Part shown: positions 27,663 through 37,218 of the stretch, piece by piece
How positions within the stretch are numbered: the stretch's first letter is position 1
How the letters are laid out: every line of letters starts with the position of its first letter
Source of the DNA: Pusillimonas sp. DMV24BSW_D
GTDB lineage: Bacteria; Pseudomonadota; Gammaproteobacteria; Burkholderiales; Burkholderiaceae_B
Assembly (NCBI RefSeq): GCF_011388195.1
Contig: NZ_CP049990.1
Span: forward strand, 310,001-374,000
DNA: 64,000 nucleotides
Reading direction: 5' to 3'
Notes under the pieces: generated by a model
What the model was told of the DNA's origin: nothing
What the model saw: only the letters and a program-made list of their open reading frames with translations
The model's database searches: none
Made by a program: the position numbers and the translations under genes

Positions 27663-28568
27663 TTCGTCCTGGATCTGCTTCTGTACTTTCTTCCAGTCCA
27701 CCCCGAATGGCGGATTGCTCAGCATGTAGTCAAACCGCTGCCCGGTGAGTTGATCATCTGACAAGGTATTGCCTAGCTTGATATTGGCAACGTCCTGGCC
27801 CTTGATCAGCATGTCAGCTTTACAGATAGCATAAGACTCGGCATTGAGTTCCTGTCCGTAGAGCGATACTGTTACTTTCTCACTTACTGACTGGATGTAA
27901 GCATCCCCTTCCGACAAAAAGCCACCCGTGCCAGCAGTCGGATCGTACACAGTCACGATGCTGTTGGGTTTGAGCTTGTCGTCCTGGTTGGTCAGCACCA
28001 GAGAAGTGGTCAGGTGCACAATGTCGCGCGGGGTGAAGTGTTCCCCGGCCGTTTCGTTTGAGCTTTCTGCAAAGCGCCGGATGAGCTCTTCGAAGATCAC
28101 ACCCATTCCAAAGTTGGTGACGGATGTTGGATTGAGATCAAAGTTCGCAAACCGCTGCACCACCTGGTACAACAGGTTTGCCGCAGATAACTGCTGAACG
28201 TAATCCTCGAAGTGGAAATGCTCGAATATCTCGCGCGCATGCTTGCTGAATGAATTGACGTAGCTCATCAAGTCATCGGCGGTCTGAGTGTCAGACAACG
28301 TGGCTAAGCTCAGTGGCGAAGCATTGAAGAAGTCTTTTCCAGTCGCGCGCAGCAACAGCCGGTCTCGAACTTCGTCAGGAAGGTTCTGCTGGCGATTTGC
28401 TTCAATTAGCACAGCCTCTTTGGTGGGCTCAAGCACGCACTCCATTCGCCTGAGCAAGGTAAACGGCAGAATCACACGTCCATACTGGGACTGCTTGAAG
28501 TCCCCGCGCAGCAGATCCGCCACAGACCAGATAAAGGCCGCAGTCTGGGAATGAGTTTCAGTGTTCAC
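27663..28568 (-). pseudogene. hsdM fragment: N-terminal part of a type I DNA methyltransferase
   Basis: The likely start is the GTG at 28568 ([14 protein letters not shown]) with an AAGGA site. About 300 residues follow a normal HsdM: the N-terminal helical domain, [11 protein letters not shown], the SAM motif [10 protein letters not shown] and the catalytic NPPFG near the end. Shortly after [10 protein letters not shown] the sequence switches to antisense of an MBL-fold gene and the frame stops at 27432. The C-terminal third needed to bind HsdS is gone and hsdS is absent, so the system is inactive. Confidence 0.85.
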
Positions 28569-29052
28569 CGCAAAAAAATCCTTATGGTAGTTCCCGAAAT
28601 GATATACGCCTGACACCCTTGATGTAAAAACTAATACGATACTTAGCTGGATTATGTAACTGAACAGGGTAGAAAGTGGATCCGCAGAAAAGTCTCTGGA
28701 ACCACTACGTTACTACCGCCCCCAAGAACAGCTAAGTACAACGACGGGGCTTAGCACTACATAGATCAACCGATGTCAGGATATGCGCGATCTAGCGATA
28801 TGCAACTTGAGAGTTTGGCGCAGCGCATTAGCAAGACGTGAAAATGGAAGGGTCGCCCGGATTTTCAGTCTTCTACATAATAGCTATGCGATCTCAATAC
28901 GACCGCATCACTCAAAAAACAACAAAAGGGCGAAGATAGCTGAAATTTAATGTATTTTGAATGACGTTAGCATCAATAAAAGATCGACAGACTTTATTCC
29001 CTTCCGACAGACTTTATTTTCAATCTTCACCCCCACCAGCAAAAAAAACCAA
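28569..29052. other. Junction region between island and glmS (candidate attTn7 region)
   Basis: This AT-rich stretch has no supported gene. It holds the hsdM promoter area and the space downstream of the glmS stop, where Tn7-type elements commonly insert. A tandem repeat is listed separately. Confidence 0.4.
28985..29018. repeat. Tandem copy of CGACAGACTTTATT next to glmS
   Basis: CGACAGACTTTATT occurs at 28985 and again at 29005, a 20-bp period, 35 bp from the glmS stop. Read outward from glmS it is AATAAAGTCTGTCG. It could be the residue of a transposon end at attTn7, or part of a local terminator region. Confidence 0.5.
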
Positions 29053-30885
29053 TCACTCCACCGTCACACTCTTAGCCAAATTCCGCGGCTTATCCACATC
29101 TGTCCCCCGCGCACACGCCGCGTGATACGCCAGCAACTGCAACGGAATCGTATGCAAAATCGGTGACAGCTTCCCATAGTTCTCGGGCATCCGAATCACA
29201 TGCATCCCAGGGCTGGCCGTAATCCGCGTATCCGCATCCGCGAACACATACAACTCGCCCCCACGCGCACGCACCTCCTGCATATTCGACTTCAACTTCT
29301 CCAGCAACTCATCGCGCGGTGCAATCGTTACCACCGGCATCTGGTCCGTTACAAGCGCCAACGGCCCGTGCTTCAACTCCCCGGCAGGATACGCCTCGGC
29401 GTGAATATAGCTAATCTCTTTCAGCTTCAGCGCCCCCTCCATGGCAATGGGGTAATGCATGCCACGGCCCAGGAACAGTGCATTTTCCTTACTGGCAAAA
29501 CGGTCGGCCCACGCCATAATTTGCGGCTCCAGCGCCAACACAGCCGTAATGGCCACCGGTAAATGGCGCAACGCTTTCAGGTAATCGTGCTCCTGGGTTT
29601 CGTTAATGCGGCCCTTCACCTGCGCCAGAGCAAGCGTCAGCAGAAACAAGCCGGTAAGCTGCGTGGTAAACGCTTTGGTCGACGCCACGCCTATCTCAAC
29701 ACCGGCGCGCGTCAGGTACGACAACTTGCACTCGCGCACCATGGCGCTGGTGCCCACATTGCAAATCGTCAACGTATGTTCCATACCCTGGCTTTGCGCG
29801 TGCTTCAACGCCGCCAGGGTATCGGCCGTTTCGCCCGATTGTGAAATGGTCACCACCAACGTACGCGGGTCGGGCACGCTGTCGCGATAGCGATATTCGC
29901 TGGCAATTTCCACGTTTACGGGAATCTTGGCCACCGATTCAATCCAGTAACGCGCGGTCATCCCGGCGTAGTAACTGGTGCCGCACGCCAGAATCAACAC
30001 GCGGTCAATGGTTTTGAAGACGTCGTAGGCGCCGTCACCGAACAATTCCGGCGTAATGCTTTGAATGTCTTGCAGGGTGTCGCCCACCGCACGAGGCTGC
30101 TCGAAAATCTCCTTCTGCATGTAATGGCGGTAGGGGCCCAACTCTGCCGCGCCGGTATGAATTTGCACGGTGTGCACTTCACGCTTCACCTCATTGCCCT
30201 GCGCATCCACAATCCATACGCGCGACAACTGCAAATCCACTACATCGCCGTCTTCCAGGTAAATGATCTGGTCAGTTGTGCCGGCCAGCGCCAGCGCATC
30301 CGACGCCAGAAAGTTTTCATTCTGACCACACCCCACCACCAGCGGCGAGCCTTGCCGTGCACCCACCACGCGGTGGGGCTCGTCTTGGCAGAACACCGCA
30401 ATGGCGTAGGCACCTTCCAAACGGCGCACGGCTGCTTGCACGGCTTCGAACAGGTCGGCCGAATACAGATGGTCGATTAAATGCGCAATTACCTCGGTGT
30501 CGGTCTGGCTTTCGAACACATAACCGGCTGCTTCCAGCTCTTCGCGCAGTTCGTCGTGGTTTTCAATAATGCCGTTATGCACCAGGGCAATGCGGGCTTT
30601 ACCCCGACTTTGGCCGGAAAAATGCGGGTGGGCGTTGTGGGTGGCGGGTGCACCGTGCGTGGCCCAGCGCGTATGCGCAATGCCGGTAAAGCCGGCCAGC
30701 GCGGTGTCTTGCACCTCGCGTTCCAGCTCCGCCACGCGATGCGTGCTGCGGGCGCGCTGCAAGTCGCCGTCGGCATGAACGGCCACGCCGCAGGAATCGT
30801 ATCCACGATACTCCAGGCGCTTCAGGCCTTCCAGCAATACGGGCACTACATTACGCTGCGCCACAGCGCCAACAATTCCGCACAT
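29053..30885 (-). CDS. glmS: Glutamine-fructose-6-phosphate aminotransferase (isomerizing)
   Basis: GlmS makes glucosamine-6-phosphate from fructose-6-phosphate and glutamine, the entry to peptidoglycan and LPS amino sugars, in the cytoplasm. The start at 30885 (MCGIVGAV) places the catalytic Cys as residue 2, exposed after Met removal. The 610-residue length is standard. The N-terminal Ntn glutaminase is followed by two SIS sugar-isomerase domains ([32 protein letters not shown]) and the C-terminal KSVTVE. The coding 3' end is the recognition site of Tn7 TnsD in other bacteria. The gene is divergent from an Lrp-family regulator. Confidence 0.97.
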   Translation of the reverse strand: MCGIVGAVAQRNVVPVLLEGLKRLEYRGYDSCGVAVHADGDLQRARSTHRVAELEREVQDTALAGFTGIAHTRWATHGAPATHNAHPHFSGQSRGKARIALVHNGIIENHDELREELEAAGYVFESQTDTEVIAHLIDHLYSADLFEAVQAAVRRLEGAYAIAVFCQDEPHRVVGARQGSPLVVGCGQNENFLASDALALAGTTDQIIYLEDGDVVDLQLSRVWIVDAQGNEVKREVHTVQIHTGAAELGPYRHYMQKEIFEQPRAVGDTLQDIQSITPELFGDGAYDVFKTIDRVLILACGTSYYAGMTARYWIESVAKIPVNVEIASEYRYRDSVPDPRTLVVTISQSGETADTLAALKHAQSQGMEHTLTICNVGTSAMVRECKLSYLTRAGVEIGVASTKAFTTQLTGLFLLTLALAQVKGRINETQEHDYLKALRHLPVAITAVLALEPQIMAWADRFASKENALFLGRGMHYPIAMEGALKLKEISYIHAEAYPAGELKHGPLALVTDQMPVVTIAPRDELLEKLKSNMQEVRARGGELYVFADADTRITASPGMHVIRMPENYGKLSPILHTIPLQLLAYHAACARGTDVDKPRNLAKSVTVE

Positions 30886-30975
30886 CGTTTGTTCTCCTTG
30901 CACACAAGCCAAATCAGGCAATGGCCTATTGTGCGCAAAGCTGAGCGAAATAAGATTTCTTATTTATCTTTAATA

Positions 30976-31019
30976 TGAAATAATATTTCAATAATGTGTA
31001 ACCATGAAATATTATTTCA
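30976..31019. promoter_or_regulatory. Twin palindromic operator between glmS and the Lrp-type gene
   Basis: TGAAATAATATTTCA (30976-30990) and TGAAATATTATTTCA (31005-31019) are exact inverse copies of each other and near-palindromes, 29 bp apart centre to centre. Their position just before the regulator start suggests autoregulation by that regulator, and possibly control of glmS. Confidence 0.55.
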
Positions 31020-31026
31020 CAACTAG

Positions 31027-31509
31027 ATGATGGCGCTTACGAAATCCACAGTCAAACTCGACGACCTGGACATCCGCATTCTCAATGCGCTCCAGCACAA
31101 TAGCGCGGTGTCCAACCTGGAGCTGGCACAACAGGTACATGCTTCCCCCCCCACCTGCCTGCGGCGGGTACGCCGCCTAACCGAAGCCGGCATCATCGAA
31201 AAACAAGTGGCGATTTTGAACCCTGAGAAACTGGGCAACAGCCTCACGGCTATTTGCGAAATTACCCTAAACACCCAAACCGAGCAGGTGTTCGCCGCGT
31301 TTGAGCAACAGATGCACAAAGAAACGCGGGTTTTGCAGTGTTATCGCGTGTCGCCGGGGCCGGATTTCATTCTGGTGGTGCAAGTGGAAGACATGCCCGC
31401 CTACCATGCACTGGCACATCGTTTGTTTACTGAGCAGGGCAACATTCGCAATGTGCGCACCTTCTTTTCCGTACACCGCTCGAAATTCAATACCCACTCA
31501 TTGCTTTAG
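31027..31509 (+). CDS. Lrp/AsnC-family transcriptional regulator
   Basis: This 160-residue protein has an N-terminal helix-turn-helix (LDIRILNALQHN, NLELAQQVHASPPTCLRRVRRL) and a C-terminal RAM/effector domain (VQVEDMPAYHALAHRLF), the standard Lrp layout. Such regulators usually sense an amino acid. It is divergent from glmS, with a paired palindrome just upstream of its start. The 3' end overlaps the convergent glycosyltransferase gene by 12 bp. Confidence 0.9.
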   Translation: MMALTKSTVKLDDLDIRILNALQHNSAVSNLELAQQVHASPPTCLRRVRRLTEAGIIEKQVAILNPEKLGNSLTAICEITLNTQTEQVFAAFEQQMHKETRVLQCYRVSPGPDFILVVQVEDMPAYHALAHRLFTEQGNIRNVRTFFSVHRSKFNTHSLL

Positions 31510-32556
31510 CGCAGCCTGGTATAGCGCCATATAACGGTCGCCCATCACCTTCACATTGTGCTCGCGCAAAACATAGTCATAGGCTTTACGTGTCATTTCC
31601 GCACGCAAATCGGCACCGTCTAAAACCTGCGCCAGGTTCTCGGCCATCGCACGGAAATCGCCCACGTCGCACAACAAGCCGCGCCCTTCGGCCAGGCTTT
31701 CTTTCAAGCCCCCGGCCCGGGTCGCCACAACGGGAACATTCTGGCTGAACGCATCCAGTACGCTACTACCTAACGCCTCCTCTACGGAAGACAAGGCGAA
31801 CACATCGAACAGGCCGTAGACTTGTTCCACGCCCGGCTCGAAACCTGCAAACACATAGTGCTGCGATAAGTCCAGCTCTTTCACCAACTGCCGGGCGGCA
31901 TCGGACACATCGCCGTCACCGCCAAAATGCAAACACACCACCTGAGGGTGCGTTTTACGCAATTGATGAACTGCACGAATAAGCGTTAATGGGTCTTTTT
32001 CTCGCGTAAGCGCCGCGCTGGTACCCACTACGTGCCGATCTTGCAGCGCATAACGCTGCTTCAGCGCAGCGATTCGTTCATCATTCGGCACGGCAGGCTC
32101 AATAGCACTGCGAATAATGGAAACATTCAAACCCAATCGCCCCGGCTCGACTGCCGCTGCTTCACTAATGGCAACAAATGCATCGACCCGCCGCCATTTC
32201 ATTGCAGTGCGCGGCTGTTTCGACGGCGTCACCCGAAAAGACGTGCGGCGGGTAAACACCACCAGCCGACCCAACAACGGTTTCAGCACCGCCAGCCAAC
32301 TTAGCGTATTGGCGGTTTGCGCATGCAGAACGTCAAACCCGCGCCCGATACACAGCAACTTGAAACACGCCCCCAACACCCCTTTCGCCGCGTGCACGGT
32401 AAACCCCTCGGCACGTGCCGCCTGAGCCAATGGCTCACCCGCCCGCGCCAGCAGTTGGGCGTCGATGCCGCGCTCGCGCAGTTGTTGCAAACACAACAAC
32501 GTTTGCCGTTCACCACCGCGCCAACCACGTTCAAAATTAAGCTGCAATACACGCAT
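31498..32556 (-). CDS. Glycosyltransferase family 4 protein
   Basis: This 352-residue GT-B-type transferase begins with VLQLNFERGWRGGERQT, typical of the N-terminal domain of family 4 enzymes, and has the donor-site pattern ALSSVEEALGSSVLDAF with EE acidic residues near 255-265. The donor is probably a nucleotide sugar and the acceptor cell-surface glycan or LPS; the substrate is not readable. It lies 30 bp after an MFS gene that in turn follows glmU, so the three may form one transcript. Confidence 0.85.
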   Translation of the reverse strand: MRVLQLNFERGWRGGERQTLLCLQQLRERGIDAQLLARAGEPLAQAARAEGFTVHAAKGVLGACFKLLCIGRGFDVLHAQTANTLSWLAVLKPLLGRLVVFTRRTSFRVTPSKQPRTAMKWRRVDAFVAISEAAAVEPGRLGLNVSIIRSAIEPAVPNDERIAALKQRYALQDRHVVGTSAALTREKDPLTLIRAVHQLRKTHPQVVCLHFGGDGDVSDAARQLVKELDLSQHYVFAGFEPGVEQVYGLFDVFALSSVEEALGSSVLDAFSQNVPVVATRAGGLKESLAEGRGLLCDVGDFRAMAENLAQVLDGADLRAEMTRKAYDYVLREHNVKVMGDRYMALYQAALKQ

Positions 32557-32586
32557 AAATAATCTGCATCAGGTTGCTTTGTTGCG

Positions 32587-33948
32587 CTACAACTGCAAAT
32601 CGGGCGTGGGGTTGAAATGGCGCACGACATTAATAACCACGGCCAGCAAAGCGCAAACAATGCTAACGGAAATGGACACAACCGGGCCGTTATCGCCACC
32701 CAGTTGAAACGCAATAGCCGCCAGCGCGGTGCCGACACTTTGCCCCAACACCCGCGTAGTGGCCTGCAAGCCGCCGGCCGCACCACTTCTGCGCCGGGGC
32801 GCCCCGGCCAGCATGGCACGGTTGTTCGGGGTTTGGAAAAAGCCCACGCCAATCCCGCTTAGCACCATCGGCGCCAACATGGCGTAATGCGGCGAATCAA
32901 GCGGCATCAGTACCGTCCAGATCAAACCCGCCCCGGTTAAACCGGCCCCAATAATGCACAAGACGGCCACACGATACCTATCTGACATCCAGCCTGCAAT
33001 GGGTGCCATACTGGCCACGCCCACCGACCAGGCGGCCAGCAACACCCCAACCTGCCCATAACTGTAATCAAGCATATGAATGAGATAAAACGGCAGCGCC
33101 ACCATGGCCGACATCTGCGAGGCAAACGAAGCCAATGAGGCACTAACGGCAAAGGCAATGGGCCGAATACGCAATAAATCAAGCGGCACCAACGGCGCTT
33201 CCTGCCTGCCCGCGCGCCTGAACAACCAACAACCGGCAATGCACGACACCCCCAGGAACCCCAGCGCCCACACCAAATTCGACACCAGCATGTCGAGCCC
33301 GACCACAAACAAACCAAAGGTGATCATACTTAAGCCGCACGACAGCCAATCGAAACGTTTGCTGGTGCGCGGCACATCGGGCAAAGCCCGCAAACCGAAC
33401 AGCAACGCCACACACACCGGCGTATACACGACAAACGTCCAGCGCCACGACGAAAGCTCAATAATGAAGGCGCCAATTGCCGGCCCCAACACAGCCAGAA
33501 CACCCACCACCAAAGAGCTCAAACTCACACCCAGCCCCAGTTGCCGCATGGGGTAAATATTGCGCACCAAGCCGCCGAAAAGGCTCATTAACATAGCTGA
33601 ACCAATGCCTTGCACGACCCGCGCAATCAACAACATGGAGAACGACGTAGAGAACGCACACGCGAGCGCACCCACCATGAAAATAGTGGAACCCAGTCCG
33701 TACATTTGCCGAAAACCAATGCGCTCAGCCACCGCCGACGAAGGCAAAATACCCACTAACACCGTCACGGTATAGGCAATCATGACCCACACCACCAAGC
33801 CCGGCAACACATTCAGATCGGTTGCAATATCGGGCAGCGCCACGTTGGCGGCCGCCATATCCCACGACACCAACGCCAACCCCGCCATCAGCACCGCCAT
33901 CGCCCAAAGGCGACGCGGCATGGGCAAGCCATCTTTGAATTCGGTCAT
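32587..33948 (-). CDS. MFS transporter (EmrB/QacA-like)
   Basis: This 453-residue inner-membrane carrier has 12-14 predicted hydrophobic segments. The first loop motif reads SSAVAERIGFRQMYGLGSTIF, and the antiporter-type motif C region (GVLAVLGPAIGAFI) suggests drug:proton efflux. It starts 12 bp after the glmU stop on the same strand. The substrate is unknown. Confidence 0.85.
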   Translation of the reverse strand: MTEFKDGLPMPRRLWAMAVLMAGLALVSWDMAAANVALPDIATDLNVLPGLVVWVMIAYTVTVLVGILPSSAVAERIGFRQMYGLGSTIFMVGALACAFSTSFSMLLIARVVQGIGSAMLMSLFGGLVRNIYPMRQLGLGVSLSSLVVGVLAVLGPAIGAFIIELSSWRWTFVVYTPVCVALLFGLRALPDVPRTSKRFDWLSCGLSMITFGLFVVGLDMLVSNLVWALGFLGVSCIAGCWLFRRAGRQEAPLVPLDLLRIRPIAFAVSASLASFASQMSAMVALPFYLIHMLDYSYGQVGVLLAAWSVGVASMAPIAGWMSDRYRVAVLCIIGAGLTGAGLIWTVLMPLDSPHYAMLAPMVLSGIGVGFFQTPNNRAMLAGAPRRRSGAAGGLQATTRVLGQSVGTALAAIAFQLGGDNGPVVSISVSIVCALLAVVINVVRHFNPTPDLQL

Positions 33949-33960
33949 GTTGAATGCCTA

Positions 33961-35328
33961 CTACTTTTTTTCCGGCCGCTTCCAGTGCTCTATCGTGGTT
34001 TGCCGAGAGCGCGACAACGTTAACTTGCCTGCGGGCGCATCTTTGGTTAGCGTGGTGCCGGCCCCCAGCGTGGCCCCTTTTCCAACACGAACCGGCGCCA
34101 CCAGTTGCGTGTCCGAGCCAATAAAGACGTCGTCTTCAATAATGGTTTGAAATTTGTTCACGCCGTCGTAATTGCAAGTGATGGTGCCCGCGCCAATATT
34201 CACGCGCTCGCCCACCTGGGCATCCCCAATGTACGCCAAATGGTTCGCTTTCGATCCTTTACCCAACCGGCTTTTCTTGATTTCCACAAAATTACCCACA
34301 TGCGCCTGTTCGCCCACGTGTGCACCGGGACGCAGGCGCGCATACGGGCCGATACGGGCCTGCGCACCCACCGCTGCGTCGTCGATATGGCTGAACGCTT
34401 CAACCAACGACCCGGCGCCAATTGTCGCGGCTTTCACCACGCAGTGCGGCCCCACACGCACACCGTCTTCCAGCACGACATCGCCTTCAAACACACAACC
34501 CACATCAATGAACACGTCGCGCCCGCATTGCAGGGTGCCACGCAAATCGAAACGGGCCGGGTCGGCTAGCGTGACGCCCTGCTCAAGCAGGCGCCGCGCC
34601 TGCTCCGCCTGCCACAAGCGCTCAAGCTGGGCCTGCTGAACCCGGCTGTTAACACCCAGAGTTTCATAAGCCGCTGAAGGATGAGCGGCTCCCACAGTCA
34701 CCCCGTCACGCACCGCCAGGCCCACCACGTCCGTCAGGTAATACTCGCCTTGGGCATTGTTGTTGGAAATTTGCCCCAGCCACTCAATTAGCTTGCCTGT
34801 GGGCGCCGCAAGAATACCCGTATTCACCTCGTTAATGGCGCGTTCTGCATCGTTGGCATCTTTGTGTTCCACAATGCGCTCTACGTGGCCGCTTGAGCCC
34901 CGCACAATGCGGCCGTAGCCGGTCGGATCCACCAGCTTTTCGGTAAGAACGGCCAAGCCACCATGGCGCGCGTCCAACAGACTTTCCAGGGTGGCCGATT
35001 GCACCAAAGGCACATCGCCATACAACACCAAGGTGGCCCCATTGGGGTCGGCCTGCTGCAATAACGGAATGGCCTGCATAACGGCATGTCCGGTGCCCTG
35101 CTGCGGGCTTTGCAATACAAAATCCAAATCACCGGCATGGGCGAAAGCTTCCTTCACCGTTTCGGCGCCGTGCCCCACGACCACAACAATACGGCCCGGC
35201 TTCAATAACCGGGCCTGATCAATCACGTGTGCCAGCATGGGTTTGCCGGCAACAGGATGCAGAACTTTAGGCAGGCTGGACTGCATACGCTTACCCAACC
35301 CTGCTGCCAGAATCACAATATTCAACAT
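33961..35328 (-). CDS. glmU: Bifunctional GlmU (N-acetyltransferase/uridyltransferase)
   Basis: GlmU acetylates glucosamine-1-phosphate and then couples it to UTP, giving UDP-GlcNAc. The 455-residue length is standard. The N-terminal pyrophosphorylase has [19 protein letters not shown]; the C-terminal left-handed beta helix shows hexapeptide repeats and the acetyl-CoA site region [19 protein letters not shown]-like near residue 375. With glmS nearby, most of the UDP-GlcNAc route except glmM is in this window. The PhaM-like gene lies 30 bp upstream. Confidence 0.96.
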   Translation of the reverse strand: MLNIVILAAGLGKRMQSSLPKVLHPVAGKPMLAHVIDQARLLKPGRIVVVVGHGAETVKEAFAHAGDLDFVLQSPQQGTGHAVMQAIPLLQQADPNGATLVLYGDVPLVQSATLESLLDARHGGLAVLTEKLVDPTGYGRIVRGSSGHVERIVEHKDANDAERAINEVNTGILAAPTGKLIEWLGQISNNNAQGEYYLTDVVGLAVRDGVTVGAAHPSAAYETLGVNSRVQQAQLERLWQAEQARRLLEQGVTLADPARFDLRGTLQCGRDVFIDVGCVFEGDVVLEDGVRVGPHCVVKAATIGAGSLVEAFSHIDDAAVGAQARIGPYARLRPGAHVGEQAHVGNFVEIKKSRLGKGSKANHLAYIGDAQVGERVNIGAGTITCNYDGVNKFQTIIEDDVFIGSDTQLVAPVRVGKGATLGAGTTLTKDAPAGKLTLSRSRQTTIEHWKRPEKK

Positions 35329-35358
35329 GAATAAAACACTTTCAGGAAAGTTTGCTGA

Positions 35359-36117
35359 TCAACCTGCGGCTTTTTTCGCTGCAGAACGTTTACGGGCGGC
35401 TGTTTTGCGCGCCGCGCCGGTTTTCTGGCGTGCCGCAGCCCCGGTTGGCTTGCGTGCACGCGCAGCCGCCGTCCGTTTCGGTGCCGAAGCCGCTGACATC
35501 GTGCTTTTGGCATCGGCCGACGAGGCGGAAGCACCCGCTGCCTTTTTAGCACCGCCACTTGCTTTACCGAAGGTGTCTCCAGTTGCCATACCGGCCGAGG
35601 TAGCCGAGGCCAAGGTATTGAATTGATTTTGCAACATCGACCACCAGGCTTGAGCCGCCTCGGTCCCCTGTTGCATGGCTTCCGCACCCGCCGATTCATG
35701 CTCTGCGGCAGGTGCCGGTTTGATTTTGGCCTGCCCCGACGGCTTCAAACCCAGCGCCACCTCAAGTGCCGAAGGGTTGTCGCCATTGCCGGTCATGCCT
35801 TCGGGTGAAACAAAAGACTTTAATGTGGAAATGGTGGCGCGCTGCACCTCCAGACCCTGAATAGTACTGGTGAGCATCGACAAGTTCATGCGCAGCCAGT
35901 TTTCAACAGTACGTAACTCGGCGATACGGCGGTCGAGATCTTCAATATTCATAGGCGGCGCGGCCAACCCAAGCCCGTGCGAGGCCCCCGCCTGAGCCAG
36001 GTTATCCCAGGCCTGACGCATCATTTCTATACTGGCCAGCATGGGGTTGTGCCCCAAATCTCCTTGCTGACCAAGCCCCGGGAACATAAACGGATTACTG
36101 TTATTCGATTGAGTCAT
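35359..36117 (-). CDS. phaM: PhaM-like polyhydroxybutyrate granule protein
   Basis: This 252-residue protein has an N-terminal region (NPFMFPGLGQQ, then MRQAWDNLAQ and DLDRRIAELRTVENWLRMNLSML) characteristic of PhaM, which activates PHA synthase and ties granules to the nucleoid. The last 60 residues are a lysine/arginine/alanine-rich tail of AAKK/AARKR type that binds DNA. It suggests the organism stores polyhydroxybutyrate. Confidence 0.85.
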   Translation of the reverse strand: MTQSNNSNPFMFPGLGQQGDLGHNPMLASIEMMRQAWDNLAQAGASHGLGLAAPPMNIEDLDRRIAELRTVENWLRMNLSMLTSTIQGLEVQRATISTLKSFVSPEGMTGNGDNPSALEVALGLKPSGQAKIKPAPAAEHESAGAEAMQQGTEAAQAWWSMLQNQFNTLASATSAGMATGDTFGKASGGAKKAAGASASSADAKSTMSAASAPKRTAAARARKPTGAAARQKTGAARKTAARKRSAAKKAAG

Positions 36118-36156
36118 AGCGCCTCCGCACCAACGTTAGCAAGCAACAAAGTCATT

Positions 36157-36993
36157 TTACGCAGTTTGCATCAGGCGTGACCGTAAACTGTCTAAAATAA
36201 CCAGCGATGCCTCCAGGGTGAACTGTTCTTCCGTAAGCAACTGCCATAGCTGTGCAGGCGTCACCGCCATAATTTCACTGACTTCGCCGTCGATATTACG
36301 CGGCGCCACAGAGTCGGCCAGCACGCACTCGCTGACCAGGACATCTTCCACCTGGTAGCCTTCCGGCAAACGACGATGCATCCGCACAATGGTACGTACC
36401 GAATCGCGCGGCGCGATATCCGTTTCAGCCAAACCCGCCTCTTCGTAACTTTCGCGCACCAATGCCGTGTCCATATCTTCGCCCACGCCGGCCAATCCAC
36501 CCACCAGGGTATCCAGCATGTCGGGGTCGGTATTTTTTGTGGCGGAACGCCGCGCCACATATAAGCGCCCGTCCGGAGTCCAGGCGTTCAAGTGCACGGC
36601 GCGCGTCAGCAAACCCATAGGTCGGACCGCGGCGCGTTCAATCGCACCCAGGCGACAACCTTCACCCACGACATCCAATAGCTCATCGCGCCAGCCGCGC
36701 GCGCAACCGGCTTCTTTAAGCGCCACGGCCACATTGGCCAAAAGCGCGTTCAACGCCGCAGAAGGGTTCACAAAGCGCGCGCCCACATGCACCGCCTCGC
36801 GCTCAACCCGGACCCCTTCAAGCGCCTGCACCGCCTCGGTTGCCCGTGCAGTGATCCAGCCACACACCCGACCCGCAATCGTAAGGGGCCGGGAGCCCAG
36901 CGGAGGCAATTGTTGCAGACGCGGATGAAGCGCTTCAAGACGTGCCTGAACCTGGCTTAGCGTAAGGGATTCAATGTGTGCATTCATGCGCAA
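36157..36993 (-). CDS. NUDIX hydrolase with DUF4743-type N-terminal domain
   Basis: This 278-residue protein has a NUDIX box with GGLAGVGEDMDTALVRESYEEAG at about residues 165-187 (pattern GX5EX7REUXEEXG, slightly relaxed). The first 120 residues resemble the domain that precedes thiamin-pyrophosphokinase-like NUDIX enzymes. Its substrate is a nucleoside diphosphate derivative, not defined here. Confidence 0.85.
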   Translation of the reverse strand: MRMNAHIESLTLSQVQARLEALHPRLQQLPPLGSRPLTIAGRVCGWITARATEAVQALEGVRVEREAVHVGARFVNPSAALNALLANVAVALKEAGCARGWRDELLDVVGEGCRLGAIERAAVRPMGLLTRAVHLNAWTPDGRLYVARRSATKNTDPDMLDTLVGGLAGVGEDMDTALVRESYEEAGLAETDIAPRDSVRTIVRMHRRLPEGYQVEDVLVSECVLADSVAPRNIDGEVSEIMAVTPAQLWQLLTEEQFTLEASLVILDSLRSRLMQTA

Positions 36994-37041
36994 ATTGTAG
37001 TGTAAGACGGCCCCTTTGCCCCACGACCGCCGCAGGTTCGT

Positions 37042-37047
37042 TATAAT
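37042..37047 (+). promoter_or_regulatory. Probable -10 element of the cytochrome oxidase operon
   Basis: TATAAT lies 170 bp before ctaC in the 225-bp gap after the divergent NUDIX gene. A matching -35 box is poor (TTGCCC with a 20-bp gap). Confidence 0.35.
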
Positions 37048-37218
37048 TCTGCGGTTTAGACGTAATTCAATGGGGCATAGTCCGGGTGGGTCTGTTGTCT
37101 ACAGGTCGTTTGTACTCGTCCTTGCCATCTGATAATTGTGCTCGCGCCGCAGGCCGGCTTACCCAGGTCTGACGGTCAACGCCGGAAACGGCAGGGCATA
37201 CTGTATTTCGAGGTCAGC

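Noticed and set aside
29200-30978. Long reading frames on the + strand opposite glmS
   Set aside because: They mirror the codon pattern of glmS and have no independent protein features.
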